This document shows positions 8,601 to 15,326 of a stretch of DNA of 64,000 bases, piece by piece (position 1 is the first letter of the stretch; each line of letters begins with the position of its first letter). The stretch is from Verrucomicrobiia bacterium DG1235 (GTDB lineage Bacteria; Verrucomicrobiota; Verrucomicrobiia; Opitutales; Opitutaceae), in assembly GCA_000155695.1 (NCBI GenBank), contig DS990592.1:1140232-1204231 (forward strand), in the 5' to 3' direction. A program made the position numbers and the translations under genes. The notes beneath the pieces were generated by a model. It was not told the origin of the DNA, did no database searches, and worked only from the letters and a program-made list of their open reading frames with translations.

Positions 8601-10002
8601 CGTCGGTATCTCAGATAAGGACTACGCTGACGACACCTTGGGCAGCGGTGCGATCCAAATCATCCCCGGCTCGGCGTCGGACCTTTTCAACTACGGAGAA
8701 GATGAGCAATGGTTCGTCCGTCTGCCAGAGCCATCGCGAGCCCGCGTGACCGACCTAGCCCGTGAAGATGCCCTTGGTCCTGGCTGGGGTAAACTCTACG
8801 GCAAGGACGAACATCTCGAGGAGCGCCACGCCGCAAGCGTAACAAAGTGCATGACCCTCCTACTCGCCGTCGAAGCCCTCGAAAACGGCCAAACCGAACT
8901 CACCCGCATGGTCGGTGTCAGCGAACTTGCCGGAACGAACAAAGGGAGCAGATTACTAACATACAATGATTTCGGTTCCGAAATCAAAGACGACAACGGT
9001 GATCCAATCTACTTCATCCAGCCTGGCGATCTCATGCCCCTGCGCCTCCTGATCGCTGCCATGATGAACGAATCCTGCAACCGCAGCTCCATCGCTATTG
9101 CCCAGCATATCGCGGAAGTCGTCACCGGCGACCCCGACCGTTTCATCATCATGATGAATGACAAAGCCGCCGAACTCGAAATGCACGACACCGTCTTTGG
9201 CCAACCCGCAGGCGGCATGGTGACACGGCCTCAGGATCTCATCACACTTCTCCTCGAAGGATCGAAGCATCCGCAATTTGTCGAATTTGGAGGCATCGCC
9301 CGCTATGGCGAAGAAGCCCCGCACGACGCGCTCTGCGGCACCTGGAATACGGGAGACCCCAAGTGCAACGGACCCTTTAGTAAATTCAACACGATCGGCA
9401 ACTACCCTGGACGCCAAATGTGGAAAGGCGGCAACATCGGCTTTTGGTGGAGCGGCGACGAAGCTATCGACGTACCGCCTCGTCCGCCAGGCATTCCCTA
9501 CTCCACAGCCAGTGCCGTAGGCATCGCCAAACGGGCGGGTCGCGACATCGCCATAGCCATCTTGCAGACCAACAACGCCAACCGAACAGAAGACTCACAA
9601 AAACTATTCGACTACGGATTCCGCAAACTCTTCACGCCCGACCTCCGCGGTTCGACCGAGTATCCAGAATCTGGTGGACTCGTCGGCGCGGAAGACCAGG
9701 TCCGAGTGAAGAACTTTGCCCTCGACCGGATCACCGCAGACAGCGCTGTGACCGCAATCATCGACGACTTCGAAAACATCCAGATCGACATCTGGGCGCT
9801 CGACCCCGCTGCCCGTTCGATCAGTCAACGCGGCCGTGCCACCCGCACCTACAACCTACAGGACGGAACCAGAGCAGCCGCCCCAAACGTCATCGCTCTC
9901 GCCGCCCTTCCGACGACGGAGGCAATCAGCGATGTCCTCACCGTCAACCTCGATGGCTCACACCTTAACCTCGATCTCTGGCGTATCGGCGAAGAACCCT
10001 AA
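5623..10002 (+). CDS. Giant exported FG-GAP repeat / D-Ala-D-Ala carboxypeptidase-like fusion (cassette 9)
   Basis: The 1459-residue protein has a signal peptide (about 1-25), two calcium-binding type-3 thrombospondin-like stretches (DRDGDGVSDLW, DQDSDGDGTTDADE near 27-60; DQDGDGISASDE near 155), an unrecognised middle, about seven FG-GAP/integrin-like repeats (roughly 525-1030, each with AxGDFNxDGxDDLAIGxP), then a peptidase S11 domain. The S11 motifs are Ser1072-V-T-Lys1075, Ser1151-C-Asn1153 and Lys1268-Gly-Gly, where KTG is usual. S11 enzymes trim peptidoglycan stem peptides or are beta-lactamase-like; fused to an adhesive beta-propeller it may act at the cell surface. It is much more GC-rich than its neighbours, and the cassette of 5217 bp is very large. 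Confidence 0.85.
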   Translation: MRSSRPLILTIIILLFSSLTELQAQLLDRDGDGVSDLWQGLHQLPTINPDQDSDGDGTTDADEAIAGTDPFNADSQFTVTDFEILPIDPTSLRTRVTFDAIAGKSYLLQESTLAAKDNWTGIGLPIQPQVSGPFEFETKLSLPLDRHFQRILVEDIDQDGDGISASDELTIGTSDKNPNTGGGEGLTDFDAALDWLSDKTPGTAPTGTPDNLSEVDVAWIRQPIGTTTPALLATAVGTGGWHQLSTWSVSAAGVPVEEMTSPPIEGFDPQLITLPMEGNPASNPHRFVSGRLRVDGNLWLSSRSADGSGNLRHHRSVGYGSNAGVDVTAYRLAQRPLRAMGETVAYQVVTPLIYIPEGKLVPSLRIVSWRVEAASGELSAIGDSGELSNLGLPLDVATARLNIAHLRGDQFQLTYRNTSNNQAHFTFFVSTSGTFTDGGRNSGFSDIRGSGRETLPQQANAIGGLASNGYFTATREPSGDLSMQVWDLQADDDGDHELSLLSDDSVDLLPQTNGISLPNPGLSNGFDENARAGEQVGEALAVGDFNGDGYPDLAVGAPGHDLSGAANTGAVYILQGNSNGLTGRGYEQVWTQASEGVPLSAEAGDRFGTTLAAGDFNGDDIDDLAIGVPFEEVSDVSAAGAVLVLYGTPFGLSSDNARNFTQTFGGLSSEPFDYFGWALTAGDYNNDGHDDLAIGILNETVGDVENAGAVMVLNGSSARLQTGNRQYIHQDLLNTWNAAEVGDGFGRALATGDFDNDSFDDLAVGISREMVRGNPGAGAVQVFYGSNDGLDQDIFVSQAGFSGGEDIRGATETNDYFGESLAAGDFNGDGTDDLAIGVPGEDIGTIVDGGAVNVLYGIGLFNFGLSDFNNLLITEEDFNPVGGSLGGVATAGDRFGHALTTGDFNDDGLADLVVGTPFNEAFEDTPNTGLLYTILGSNDGLTSTGNRQVTFNRSLTHLDGNSYALEGENESNDQFGSTLITGDFDSDGQDDLIVGISDKDYADDTLGSGAIQIIPGSASDLFNYGEDEQWFVRLPEPSRARVTDLAREDALGPGWGKLYGKDEHLEERHAASVTKCMTLLLAVEALENGQTELTRMVGVSELAGTNKGSRLLTYNDFGSEIKDDNGDPIYFIQPGDLMPLRLLIAAMMNESCNRSSIAIAQHIAEVVTGDPDRFIIMMNDKAAELEMHDTVFGQPAGGMVTRPQDLITLLLEGSKHPQFVEFGGIARYGEEAPHDALCGTWNTGDPKCNGPFSKFNTIGNYPGRQMWKGGNIGFWWSGDEAIDVPPRPPGIPYSTASAVGIAKRAGRDIAIAILQTNNANRTEDSQKLFDYGFRKLFTPDLRGSTEYPESGGLVGAEDQVRVKNFALDRITADSAVTAIIDDFENIQIDIWALDPAARSISQRGRATRTYNLQDGTRAAAPNVIALAALPTTEAISDVLTVNLDGSHLNLDLWRIGEEP

Positions 10003-10086
10003 GCAAAACAAGGCCATGCACAGACACCAACTTCCAGTAAGCAGAAGTTCTTTGGGGAGTCAAACAACAGAACGGAGATCAGGATA

Positions 10087-10233
10087 ATGGATACAAAAAA
10101 AGCTCTCGAATCGAAGATAGCAGCATCCTTAACCGACGGACTAGATTATTTGACTTCGACATTTCGAGCTTCACGAAGCAACATTTCAACCCTGTTACCC
10201 AAGTATGACGAGCAAGGCCCTATGCCAGTTTAA
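10087..10233 (+). CDS. Small hypothetical ORF (cassette 9, downstream of the giant gene)
   Basis: A 48-residue frame (MDTKKALESKIAASLTDGLDYLTSTF...) starts at the ATG at 10087 behind a purine-rich GGAGATCAGG ribosome-binding site. No family is recognised. It fills the only gap between the giant gene and the attC. It could be the true small cargo of the original cassette, or a chance frame. Confidence 0.35.
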   Translation: MDTKKALESKIAASLTDGLDYLTSTFRASRSNISTLLPKYDEQGPMPV

Positions 10234-10282
10234 AGATTCGATTCGAGTGGAAGCGACCACTGGAGACACGTTCCTGAAAAAG

Positions 10283-10407
10283 GTAGAACAAGTCAGTCGA
10301 TACAATTCGGGTAAGCGCTCGCCGAAATTTCAATCCACCAGACACACTCAACCTCAACCCAACGTTCGAGCTACGTTTTGAGCTCACGTATCACTTCGGC
10401 GATATGC
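10283..10407 (+). repeat. attC site, 125 bp (long class), GAT core
   Basis: R'' is GTAGAAC at 10283-10289, the exact complement of GTTCTAC at 5184-5190, which defines the 5.2-kb cassette; R' is GATATGC at 10401-10407. The body is a diverged member of the long class. Confidence 0.86.
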
Positions 10408-10850
10408 AGATAAGAAAATGGATACTACCGATTGCACAGCTGGTGATATCCATTGCCTTTATCGTGACTCATATTTCGACGAGCCCGAAGTTCGACGCAT
10501 TAGCCAAAGGCTGGGCATCCACGGAAGCAAAACAAACTGAAGAACGCTACGAAGGGACAACTACTGAAGAGGCCATCCTCTACATCATCGCTTTAATCCC
10601 GATAGTAATCATTGGAAGAAAAGAAAAAGAAGTGATGAGCCTAATGAAAATCATGAGTATTGGAGGATTTTTCGTCTCACTGATTTGGTTGGGGCTTTGT
10701 TCATTCCTTTGGGTTTTCGGACTTAACCCTACCGCACCAGCTTTTATCCTACTGTCAGCGTTACTCTGGACATTAGCATGGAAAAGAATGAAAAATGAGC
10801 ATATCAAGTCGTCGCTCACAACTCCGGGGGCTGCCGCCCCCTCCGCGTGA
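10404..10850 (+). CDS. Membrane protein, unknown function (cassette 10)
   Basis: The 148-residue protein has a likely N-terminal membrane segment (WILPIAQLVISIAFIVTHI, about 6-24), a hydrophilic loop, and three further hydrophobic segments (ILYIIALIPIVII, about 57-70; IGGFFVSLIWLGLCSFLWVFGL, about 86-107; APAFILLSALLWTLAW, about 111-126). No family is recognised. The ATG overlaps the cassette core itself (GATATGC, 10401-10407), so the start codon is supplied by the recombination site. The tail SSLTTPGAAAPSA comes from attC. Confidence 0.72.
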   Translation: MQIRKWILPIAQLVISIAFIVTHISTSPKFDALAKGWASTEAKQTEERYEGTTTEEAILYIIALIPIVIIGRKEKEVMSLMKIMSIGGFFVSLIWLGLCSFLWVFGLNPTAPAFILLSALLWTLAWKRMKNEHIKSSLTTPGAAAPSA

Positions 10851-10866
10851 GGACTCAGCGTTGTGC
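10799..10866 (+). repeat. attC site, 68 bp
   Basis: R'' is GCATATC at 10799-10805, complementary to this cassette's left core GATATGC; R' is GTTGTGC at 10860-10866. Confidence 0.9.
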
Positions 10867-10881
10867 AAAAATGAGAATAAG

Positions 10882-11169
10882 ATGACAGAAGAGACGAGAG
10901 CGATCATCCTAATAGTTGGAGCAGTACCCTTCGTCTTGCTTTCGTTGGTTGGGGTGTTCTTCCACCTGTCCTGCTTTTCAGAGACAAAAAAAGAAGAACT
11001 ATCATCATTACCTCCTCTTGGAAGAAGCTCACCCCTTGCTGTGTTGCTGCACCCAAGCGTTCTTACCGAAAAAGGTAGGAAAAGAAGAAAAATCGGATTT
11101 ATCCTTATCGGACTAGGAATCCTATCACTCCTGTGTTCAGCTGCTTTCCTCAATCAACAAACCGTATGA
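10882..11169 (+). CDS. Membrane protein, unknown function (cassette 11)
   Basis: The 95-residue protein has two predicted membrane segments (IILIVGAVPFVLLSLVGVFFHL, about 8-29, and IGFILIGLGILSLLCSAAFL, about 70-89) joined by a hydrophilic loop with basic KGRKRRK just before the second helix, giving a cytoplasmic loop. No family is recognised. I use the ATG at 10882; a longer frame to 10795 would start inside the previous cassette's attC. The cassette ends GTTGTGC/GCACAAC match completely. Confidence 0.7.
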   Translation: MTEETRAIILIVGAVPFVLLSLVGVFFHLSCFSETKKEELSSLPPLGRSSPLAVLLHPSVLTEKGRKRRKIGFILIGLGILSLLCSAAFLNQQTV

Positions 11170-11178
11170 GTATATTGG

Positions 11179-11304
11179 GCACAACAAAACGCTGCAGGCA
11201 ACTGCGGCAAACGCTCGCCTCTTTCACTACGATCCCATGAGATCCAACCAACCCAGAAATTCAAACGATAGCCTAGGCCTTGTCGCCTGAGCTCGACGTT
11301 GGGC
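11179..11304 (+). repeat. attC site, 126 bp (long class)
   Basis: R'' is GCACAAC at 11179-11185 and R' is GTTGGGC at 11298-11304. The body (GGCAACTGCGGCAAACGCTCGCC...CCTAGGCCTTGTCGCC) is almost the same as in the site at 12825. Confidence 0.9.
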
Positions 11305-11318
11305 GAAAAAACGGAAGC

Positions 11319-11345
11319 TTGACTTGGTGGCATTTTTTGCCACCA
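11319..11345 (+). promoter_or_regulatory. Palindromic operator candidate upstream of hicA
   Basis: A TTGACT box (11319-11324) is followed by a perfect inverted repeat with 8-base arms TGGTGGCA (11325-11332) and TGCCACCA (11338-11345) separated by five T. It ends 7 bases before the hicA start. HicB-type antitoxins repress their own promoter through palindromes, so this is a good autoregulatory site candidate. A clear -10 hexamer is not visible. Confidence 0.5.
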
Positions 11346-11352
11346 TTTTACC

Positions 11353-11601
11353 GTGAATCGAAAACAACGACTAACCCTAGAAAAAGTAAGGGAGCGTCCC
11401 GAACGATCAGACATACCTTGGAAGGACATCGAGAATATGCTCGCAGCCTTGGGAGCAGAGATTTCCGAGGGAAGCGGCTCTCGAGTCCGTGTATTCCTGA
11501 ACGGCGTTAGAGCTGTATTTCATCGGCCTCACCCGCAGAAGGAAACAGACAAGGGCGCAGTAAAGTCTGTCAGACGGTTTTTGGAAGCTGCAGGAGAATA
11601 A
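11353..11601 (+). CDS. hicA: HicA-type mRNA interferase toxin (cassette 12)
   Basis: The 82-residue protein has the HicA double-stranded-RNA-binding-like fold pattern: WKDIENMLAALGAEISEGSGSRVRVFLNGVRAVFHRPHP, in which the F-H-R-P-H-P segment holds the conserved catalytic His region, followed by K-G-AVKSVRRFLEAAG. HicA cleaves mRNA when free of HicB. The start is the GTG at 11353; no ATG fits. The gene is followed after 5 bases by hicB, the usual toxin-first order. As the third toxin-antitoxin pair in the array it may help keep the cassettes in place. Confidence 0.88.
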   Translation: MNRKQRLTLEKVRERPERSDIPWKDIENMLAALGAEISEGSGSRVRVFLNGVRAVFHRPHPQKETDKGAVKSVRRFLEAAGE

Positions 11602-11606
11602 AGATC

Positions 11607-11942
11607 ATGGAATATAAAGGATACGTAGGAACAGTTCAATTCGACGAGGAAGCCGAAATCTTCCACGGTGAAGTCATCAACATGAGAGACGTTGTCACTT
11701 TTCAGGGCGACACAGTCGAGGGATTGAAAAAGGAATTTCAACTATCAATCGACGACTACTTAGAGTTCTGCAGTGCGCGTGACGAGGAGCCAGACAAGCC
11801 CTTCTCGGGAAAACTAACATTACGTTTAGATCCAGACCTACACCGAAGCCTCTTCATTCGATCCAAGAAAGAAAACAAGAGCCTAAACAATTGGATAGTT
11901 GATGCTTTAAGAAAAGATACGAAGGCCCAACAAGACGCTTGA
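11607..11942 (+). CDS. hicB: HicB-type antitoxin (cassette 12)
   Basis: The 111-residue protein opens with the HicB partial RNase-H-like fold (MEYKGYVGTVQFDEEAEIFHGEVINMRDVVTFQGDTVEGLKKEFQLSIDDYLEFC) and ends with a ribbon-helix-helix-type DNA-binding stretch (LTLRLDPDLHRSLFIRSKKENKSLNNWIVDAL). It neutralises HicA and likely represses the operon through the palindrome just upstream. The last residues (AQQDA) lie in the attC. Confidence 0.9.
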   Translation: MEYKGYVGTVQFDEEAEIFHGEVINMRDVVTFQGDTVEGLKKEFQLSIDDYLEFCSARDEEPDKPFSGKLTLRLDPDLHRSLFIRSKKENKSLNNWIVDALRKDTKAQQDA

Positions 11943-11994
11943 TACAATTCCGATAGGCTGCGCCTATCTCCATCGTATCAGCTTAGCGTTAGCA
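11925..11994 (+). repeat. attC site, 70 bp
   Basis: R'' is GCCCAAC at 11925-11931 and R' is GTTAGCA at 11988-11994. The centre is GATAGGCTGCGCCTATC. Confidence 0.9.
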
Positions 11995-12003
11995 GGAAAA
12001 AAT

Positions 12004-12510
12004 ATGACCAAAACCTTCAAACTAAAAGTCGACGACTATTGTGGTGCTCAAAGCTTACACACTAGCTGGAAGGTATGGATCATACTATTCGGCATCTTGC
12101 TTGCCGTCTTCTACGCATTTGCCGACATCCAACTAGACGATCCTGTAGGACTTTCGGTCTACGGCATAGTCATCGGCGTCATCCTGATGGTCATGCCCAA
12201 TTCGATAAAAAGAAAACGAAAGATGGATTTCTACAAGCACCGTGAACTAAGAGAGGAAGTCACATTCGAGTATGACGATTCACTTGTACAGTGGACTGGA
12301 AAATCCGGATCCTACCGAATAAAATGGAATAAGATAAAGAAATGGAAGATCGGGAAAGGAGTGATCCTGATTTACGAAACCGACGTTCTCATGAGAATGA
12401 TTCCAATGCGGATATTCGACGAGTCCGAAATAGATTTTATCAGATCAAAGCTAGAAAAAAGAGATGCTAACCAGTCGCTTGATACAACTCCGGCCAGCGC
12501 TCCGCGCTAG
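12004..12510 (+). CDS. YcxB-like membrane protein (cassette 13)
   Basis: The 168-residue protein has a short cytoplasmic N-terminus (TKTFKLKVDDYC), two membrane segments (WIILFGILLAVFYAFADI, about 25-42; VGLSVYGIVIGVILMVM, about 48-65) and a soluble C-terminal domain with the strands EVTFEYDDSLVQWTGKSGSYRIKWNKIKKWKIGKGVILIYE. This matches the YcxB-like C-terminal domain, a PH-like fold of unknown function. The tail ANQSLDTTPASAPR is encoded by attC. The cassette ends match fully (GTTAGCA/TGCTAAC). Confidence 0.78.
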   Translation: MTKTFKLKVDDYCGAQSLHTSWKVWIILFGILLAVFYAFADIQLDDPVGLSVYGIVIGVILMVMPNSIKRKRKMDFYKHRELREEVTFEYDDSLVQWTGKSGSYRIKWNKIKKWKIGKGVILIYETDVLMRMIPMRIFDESEIDFIRSKLEKRDANQSLDTTPASAPR

Positions 12511-12537
12511 CCTTCGCGTATCAGCTCAGCGTTAGGC
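12465..12537 (+). repeat. attC site, 73 bp
   Basis: R'' is TGCTAAC at 12465-12471 and R' is GTTAGGC at 12531-12537. The centre GGCCAGCGCTCCGCGCTAGCC is shared with the sites at 636, 13655 and 16883. Confidence 0.9.
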
Positions 12538-12545
12538 AGAAAAGA

Positions 12546-12821
12546 ATGAACAAATTCGAAACAGATGATGGAATCTTTGATGGTGCTTACTACAGCCCAC
12601 GCGACTACAGGTCCGAAGACAACATCGTTGGATTCATTCACAAGGGAGACAAACTAGGCATAGTTAAAAGAAAAGATGATTACTTTGTCGCCGAGTTCCT
12701 AACTAAAGGTCAACCTTCTTGGTCGATGACCGGGACTTGGAACGAAGAAAGAAGCTCCTGCATCTGCGAATCGAAAGAAGAAGGAATGAATCTTGTATCC
12801 AGTTTTCTAGAAAATGAATGA
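12546..12821 (+). CDS. Hypothetical protein (cassette 14)
   Basis: A 91-residue soluble, acidic protein (MNKFETDDGIFDGAYYSPRDYRSEDNIVGFIHKGDKLGIVKRKDDYFVAEFLTKG...) with no signal peptide or membrane segment. No family is recognised. It stops 4 bases before R'', so unlike many neighbours it does not read into attC. Confidence 0.7.
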   Translation: MNKFETDDGIFDGAYYSPRDYRSEDNIVGFIHKGDKLGIVKRKDDYFVAEFLTKGQPSWSMTGTWNEERSSCICESKEEGMNLVSSFLENE

Positions 12822-12824
12822 TTG

Positions 12825-12950
12825 GCCTAACAAATCGCTTCAGGCAACTGCGGCAAACGCCCGCCTCTTCCACTACGAACCCATGAAATCCAACCACCCC
12901 AGAAATTCAAACGATAGCCTAGGCCTTGTCGCCTGAGCTCGGCGTTCTGA
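12825..12950 (+). repeat. attC site, 126 bp (long class)
   Basis: R'' is GCCTAAC at 12825-12831 and R' is GTTCTGA at 12944-12950. It is nearly the same as the site at 11179. Confidence 0.9.
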
Positions 12951-12956
12951 AAAAAT

Positions 12957-13700
12957 ATGAAAATAGCCACTATACTCGCGGCAGTATGCATCACGTTTTT
13001 CTGCCAAGCAGAGAAGGAGCCCGCCTTCTTCTTCGTCCCAGAGGATACTAGTGGTCCATTTCCCGTAGCTGTATGGCTTCACGGATACAGAGGATATTCG
13101 TCAGATGGATATTTTCCCGGCGAGAGCAGAGCATCCATGCAGGCACACGCGGACGAGATAGGAGCGGTGATCGTAGGATTCCCTGCCACAACCGATCTGG
13201 GCGACGATACCCAGCAATGGTCGGAGGAGCCAGTTGCAGACCACGCTTACATACAGTATCGACTCTCTATCATCTCCAAATCCATTCCTTTAGACTTAGA
13301 GAGGGTCGTACTATTCGGATTCTCACAGGGAGCGATGGTTGCAGGTGATTTGGCAAGTCTGTATCCTGACAGTTATTCTGGTGCCATTCTCATGTCACCA
13401 GGCGGAATAGGAATGCCCATGGCTTCAGAAAAACGACTAACCAGCCATTCAAGTCAGAGATATTTCTGCTTCTGCGGAGCTGAGGAGCACCCAGGCAATG
13501 TGGAGCTTACCAAAGCATACGCCCAGCATTTTAGATCCGTGTTGGGAGCTGAAGTCACTCTGAAGCTCTATCCCGGAATTGATCAACACACGAGACCACC
13601 AGATTTCATGGAGAAGTTCCCAGATTGGGCATCGGAAATCCTAAAGAAAGAGAATCAGAACCAGTCGTCCCATACAACTCCGGCCAGCGCTCCGCGCTGA
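12957..13700 (+). CDS. Exported alpha/beta hydrolase (cassette 15)
   Basis: The 247-residue protein has a signal peptide (MKIATILAAVCITFFCQA, about 1-18) and the alpha/beta-hydrolase signature of the phospholipase/carboxylesterase group: an oxyanion-hole VAVWLHGYRGYSSD, the nucleophile elbow G-F-S123-Q-G, and a C-terminal His211 in LYPGIDQHTRPPDFM. It probably cleaves an ester in the periplasm; the substrate is unknown. The tail NQSSHTTPASAPR is attC-encoded. The cassette ends are GTTCTGA/TCAGAAC, a perfect pair. Confidence 0.85.
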   Translation: MKIATILAAVCITFFCQAEKEPAFFFVPEDTSGPFPVAVWLHGYRGYSSDGYFPGESRASMQAHADEIGAVIVGFPATTDLGDDTQQWSEEPVADHAYIQYRLSIISKSIPLDLERVVLFGFSQGAMVAGDLASLYPDSYSGAILMSPGGIGMPMASEKRLTSHSSQRYFCFCGAEEHPGNVELTKAYAQHFRSVLGAEVTLKLYPGIDQHTRPPDFMEKFPDWASEILKKENQNQSSHTTPASAPR

Positions 13701-13727
13701 CCTACGCGTATGGACTTCACGTTCGGG
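13655..13727 (+). repeat. attC site, 73 bp
   Basis: R'' is TCAGAAC at 13655-13661 and R' is GTTCGGG at 13721-13727. Confidence 0.9.
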
Positions 13728-13728
13728 A

Positions 13729-14208
13729 ATGAAAAAACTAGCAACAACTCTATCTTCCACATTCAAGGCTCTTACCTTGGCTATCGGCATTGTTGGGTGG
13801 GTAGTTGGAATTGCGTGGCTCACACATCAAAAACAACAGACAACGGTAGAAGGAAAAATACTAGATGCAGGTTCAGGACAACCTGTAGCCGAAGGAAAAG
13901 TGGTCGTATCCACATGGAACTACGGATTATTCGACTCCAATCCAAGAAACTTCGGAACGACGACCGATACAGACGGAAATTTCACGATACATGCGAATCC
14001 GGGATTTTGGATCAGACGAATCGATATCGCTGCTTCTGGGCCTGGTGACAGAATAGGGATTCAAATGAACATCAAATACGAACAATCAATTATTAAGATA
14101 AGACCATTAGACTTCGATCAGTCACCGATCAAATCCTACGGGCACGCCGATTTCGGAGGAGCGTGGTCCGGAAAAGTAGAATGGAAAGATAACCCGAACA
14201 AATCGTAG
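13729..14208 (+). CDS. Membrane-anchored carboxypeptidase-regulatory-like domain protein (cassette 16)
   Basis: The 159-residue protein has an N-terminal membrane segment (ALTLAIGIVGWVVGIAWL, about 14-31) and then a single beta-sandwich domain starting TVEGKILDAGSGQPVAEGKVVVSTWN and continuing TTTDTDGNFTIHANPGFWIRRIDI. This is the CarboxypepD_reg-like pattern, a structural domain common in exported proteins. No catalytic part is present. The start ATG is one base past the core (GTTCGGG at 13721-13727). Confidence 0.75.
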   Translation: MKKLATTLSSTFKALTLAIGIVGWVVGIAWLTHQKQQTTVEGKILDAGSGQPVAEGKVVVSTWNYGLFDSNPRNFGTTTDTDGNFTIHANPGFWIRRIDIAASGPGDRIGIQMNIKYEQSIIKIRPLDFDQSPIKSYGHADFGGAWSGKVEWKDNPNKS

Positions 14209-14253
14209 CAGGCAACGAGCGCAAGCGCTCGCCGCCTGTACTCGACGATGGGC
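14193..14253 (+). repeat. attC site, 61 bp (short class), GAT core
   Basis: R'' is CCCGAAC at 14193-14199 and R' is GATGGGC at 14247-14253. The centre is GAGCGCAAGCGCTC. Confidence 0.9.
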
Positions 14254-14582
14254 GAATCGAAAAGAACTATTGAAATGACGAAGTTATTTCAGGCGAAGCC
14301 TTCCCGAAGGGAAAAAATTTAAAAATCCATCTACTATCTAAAAACTGAACGAAACAAGTAGCTGAAATCTAACTACTGAAAAGAAATCCCCACATCTAGA
14401 ACTTCGACATTCAGCATCTCCCCTATCCGACCCAAAAGAAAACGAATTGATGATCGAACCAAACAATCTAAGAATTGAAGGCATCAAGATTCGGCAAGGA
14501 ATCCAACCACTTACCCAAAAAAACAACGCCCATCAAGGCGCTGCTCACAACGAGCGCAAGCGCTCGTCGTGAGAGCTCGGCG
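14248..14582 (+). other. Cassette 17 without a convincing gene
   Basis: The cassette ends GATGGGC and GCCCATC match fully, but the 274 bases between them hold no frame with family-like sequence. The best + strand frame is 40 codons (14450-14572) and runs into attC; the frame MTKLFQAKPSRREKI (14276) has 15 codons. The cassette may carry a non-coding element or a decayed gene. Confidence 0.6.
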
Positions 14583-14588
14583 TTCGAC
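14528..14588 (+). repeat. attC site, 61 bp (short class)
   Basis: R'' is GCCCATC at 14528-14534 and R' is GTTCGAC at 14582-14588. It shares the GAGCGCAAGCGCTC centre. Confidence 0.9.
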
Positions 14589-14594
14589 GAAAAA

Positions 14595-14864
14595 ATGAAA
14601 ACCAAACTCGACGAATCTAAAGTACCCGAAGGACTTCGAAGCCTGATTCCATTCGCTGAAGAGTTTGGCATTTCAGATGATGGATACCGATTCGAAAAGA
14701 TAGAAAAGGCACCAAAGGAAAGGTTAGCGTTACTCAAAGAACTCTGCATCCAGAAAGATGATGAACTTGACGAGTGGTTGGCTGGGCCTGAAGCGAACGG
14801 TCCCACATTCTCAGAAGAGTACATTGCGTTCTCCTCCATGCGAATGGCTGCCGATGAATCATGA
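14595..14864 (+). CDS. Hypothetical protein (cassette 18)
   Basis: An 89-residue acidic, soluble protein (MKTKLDESKVPEGLRSLIPFAEEFGISDDGYRFEKIEKAPKERLALLKEL...). The phrasing suggests a mostly helical protein; no family is recognised. The ATG at 14595 lies 6 bases past its core; a longer frame to 14475 would start in the previous cassette and is not credible. The cassette's attC has been split by an insertion sequence. Confidence 0.68.
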   Translation: MKTKLDESKVPEGLRSLIPFAEEFGISDDGYRFEKIEKAPKERLALLKELCIQKDDELDEWLAGPEANGPTFSEEYIAFSSMRMAADES

Positions 14865-15041
14865 GAAAAAGAATATCCTGCACTGAAATATGGATACGGA
14901 AGAAAGAATGAAAAGAAGGTCGAACAAGGCAGTCGATACAACTCGGGCCAAGCGCCCCGAGTTGTGGACGTGACCTGCTCCCCGTAAACAGAGCCATTTG
15001 AGTTGAGAGTCTTCCCGTGATCAACATGAAAGGAAGACCAT

Positions 15042-15326
15042 ATGAGCCGAGGAAAAGGCAAACGATACAAGGAGGAGGAGATCGTGCGCATCCTGCGCGA
15101 CGCCGAGGGCGGTACGCCCGTGGCGGAGATCCTTCGCAAGCACAACATATCCGCCGGCACCTTCTACCGCTGGCGCAACCAGTACGCGGGGATGGACGCG
15201 GTCCACCTGCGAAGGCTGAAGGAGCTGGAGGCCGAGAACGCCAAGCTCAAGAGGATGGTGGCCGAGCGCATGCTCGACATCGAGGCGCTCAAGGAGATCA
15301 ACTCAAAAAACTGGTCAAGCCCGTAG
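15042..15326 (+). CDS. IS3-family transposase OrfA (copy 1)
   Basis: The 94-residue protein is a helix-turn-helix DNA-binding subunit (YKEEEIVRILRDAEGGTPVAEILRKHNISAGTFYRWRNQYAGMD) with a leucine-zipper-like tail (LKELEAENAKLKRMVAERMLDIEALKEI). It binds the element ends, and by -1 frameshifting at the A-AAA-AAC heptamer near its 3' end (15305-15311) it is fused to OrfB to make the full transposase. It is complete and identical in translation to copy 2. Confidence 0.93.
   Translation: MSRGKGKRYKEEEIVRILRDAEGGTPVAEILRKHNISAGTFYRWRNQYAGMDAVHLRRLKELEAENAKLKRMVAERMLDIEALKEINSKNWSSP

Noticed and set aside
6093-9828. Several long frames on both strands within the giant cassette gene
   Set aside because: They are shadows of the repeated GC-rich FG-GAP coding sequence, and the main frame carries clear domains throughout.
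14338-14526. 62-codon hydrophobic minus-strand frame in cassette 17
   Set aside because: Opposite to all other cassette genes, no ribosome-binding site and no family resemblance.
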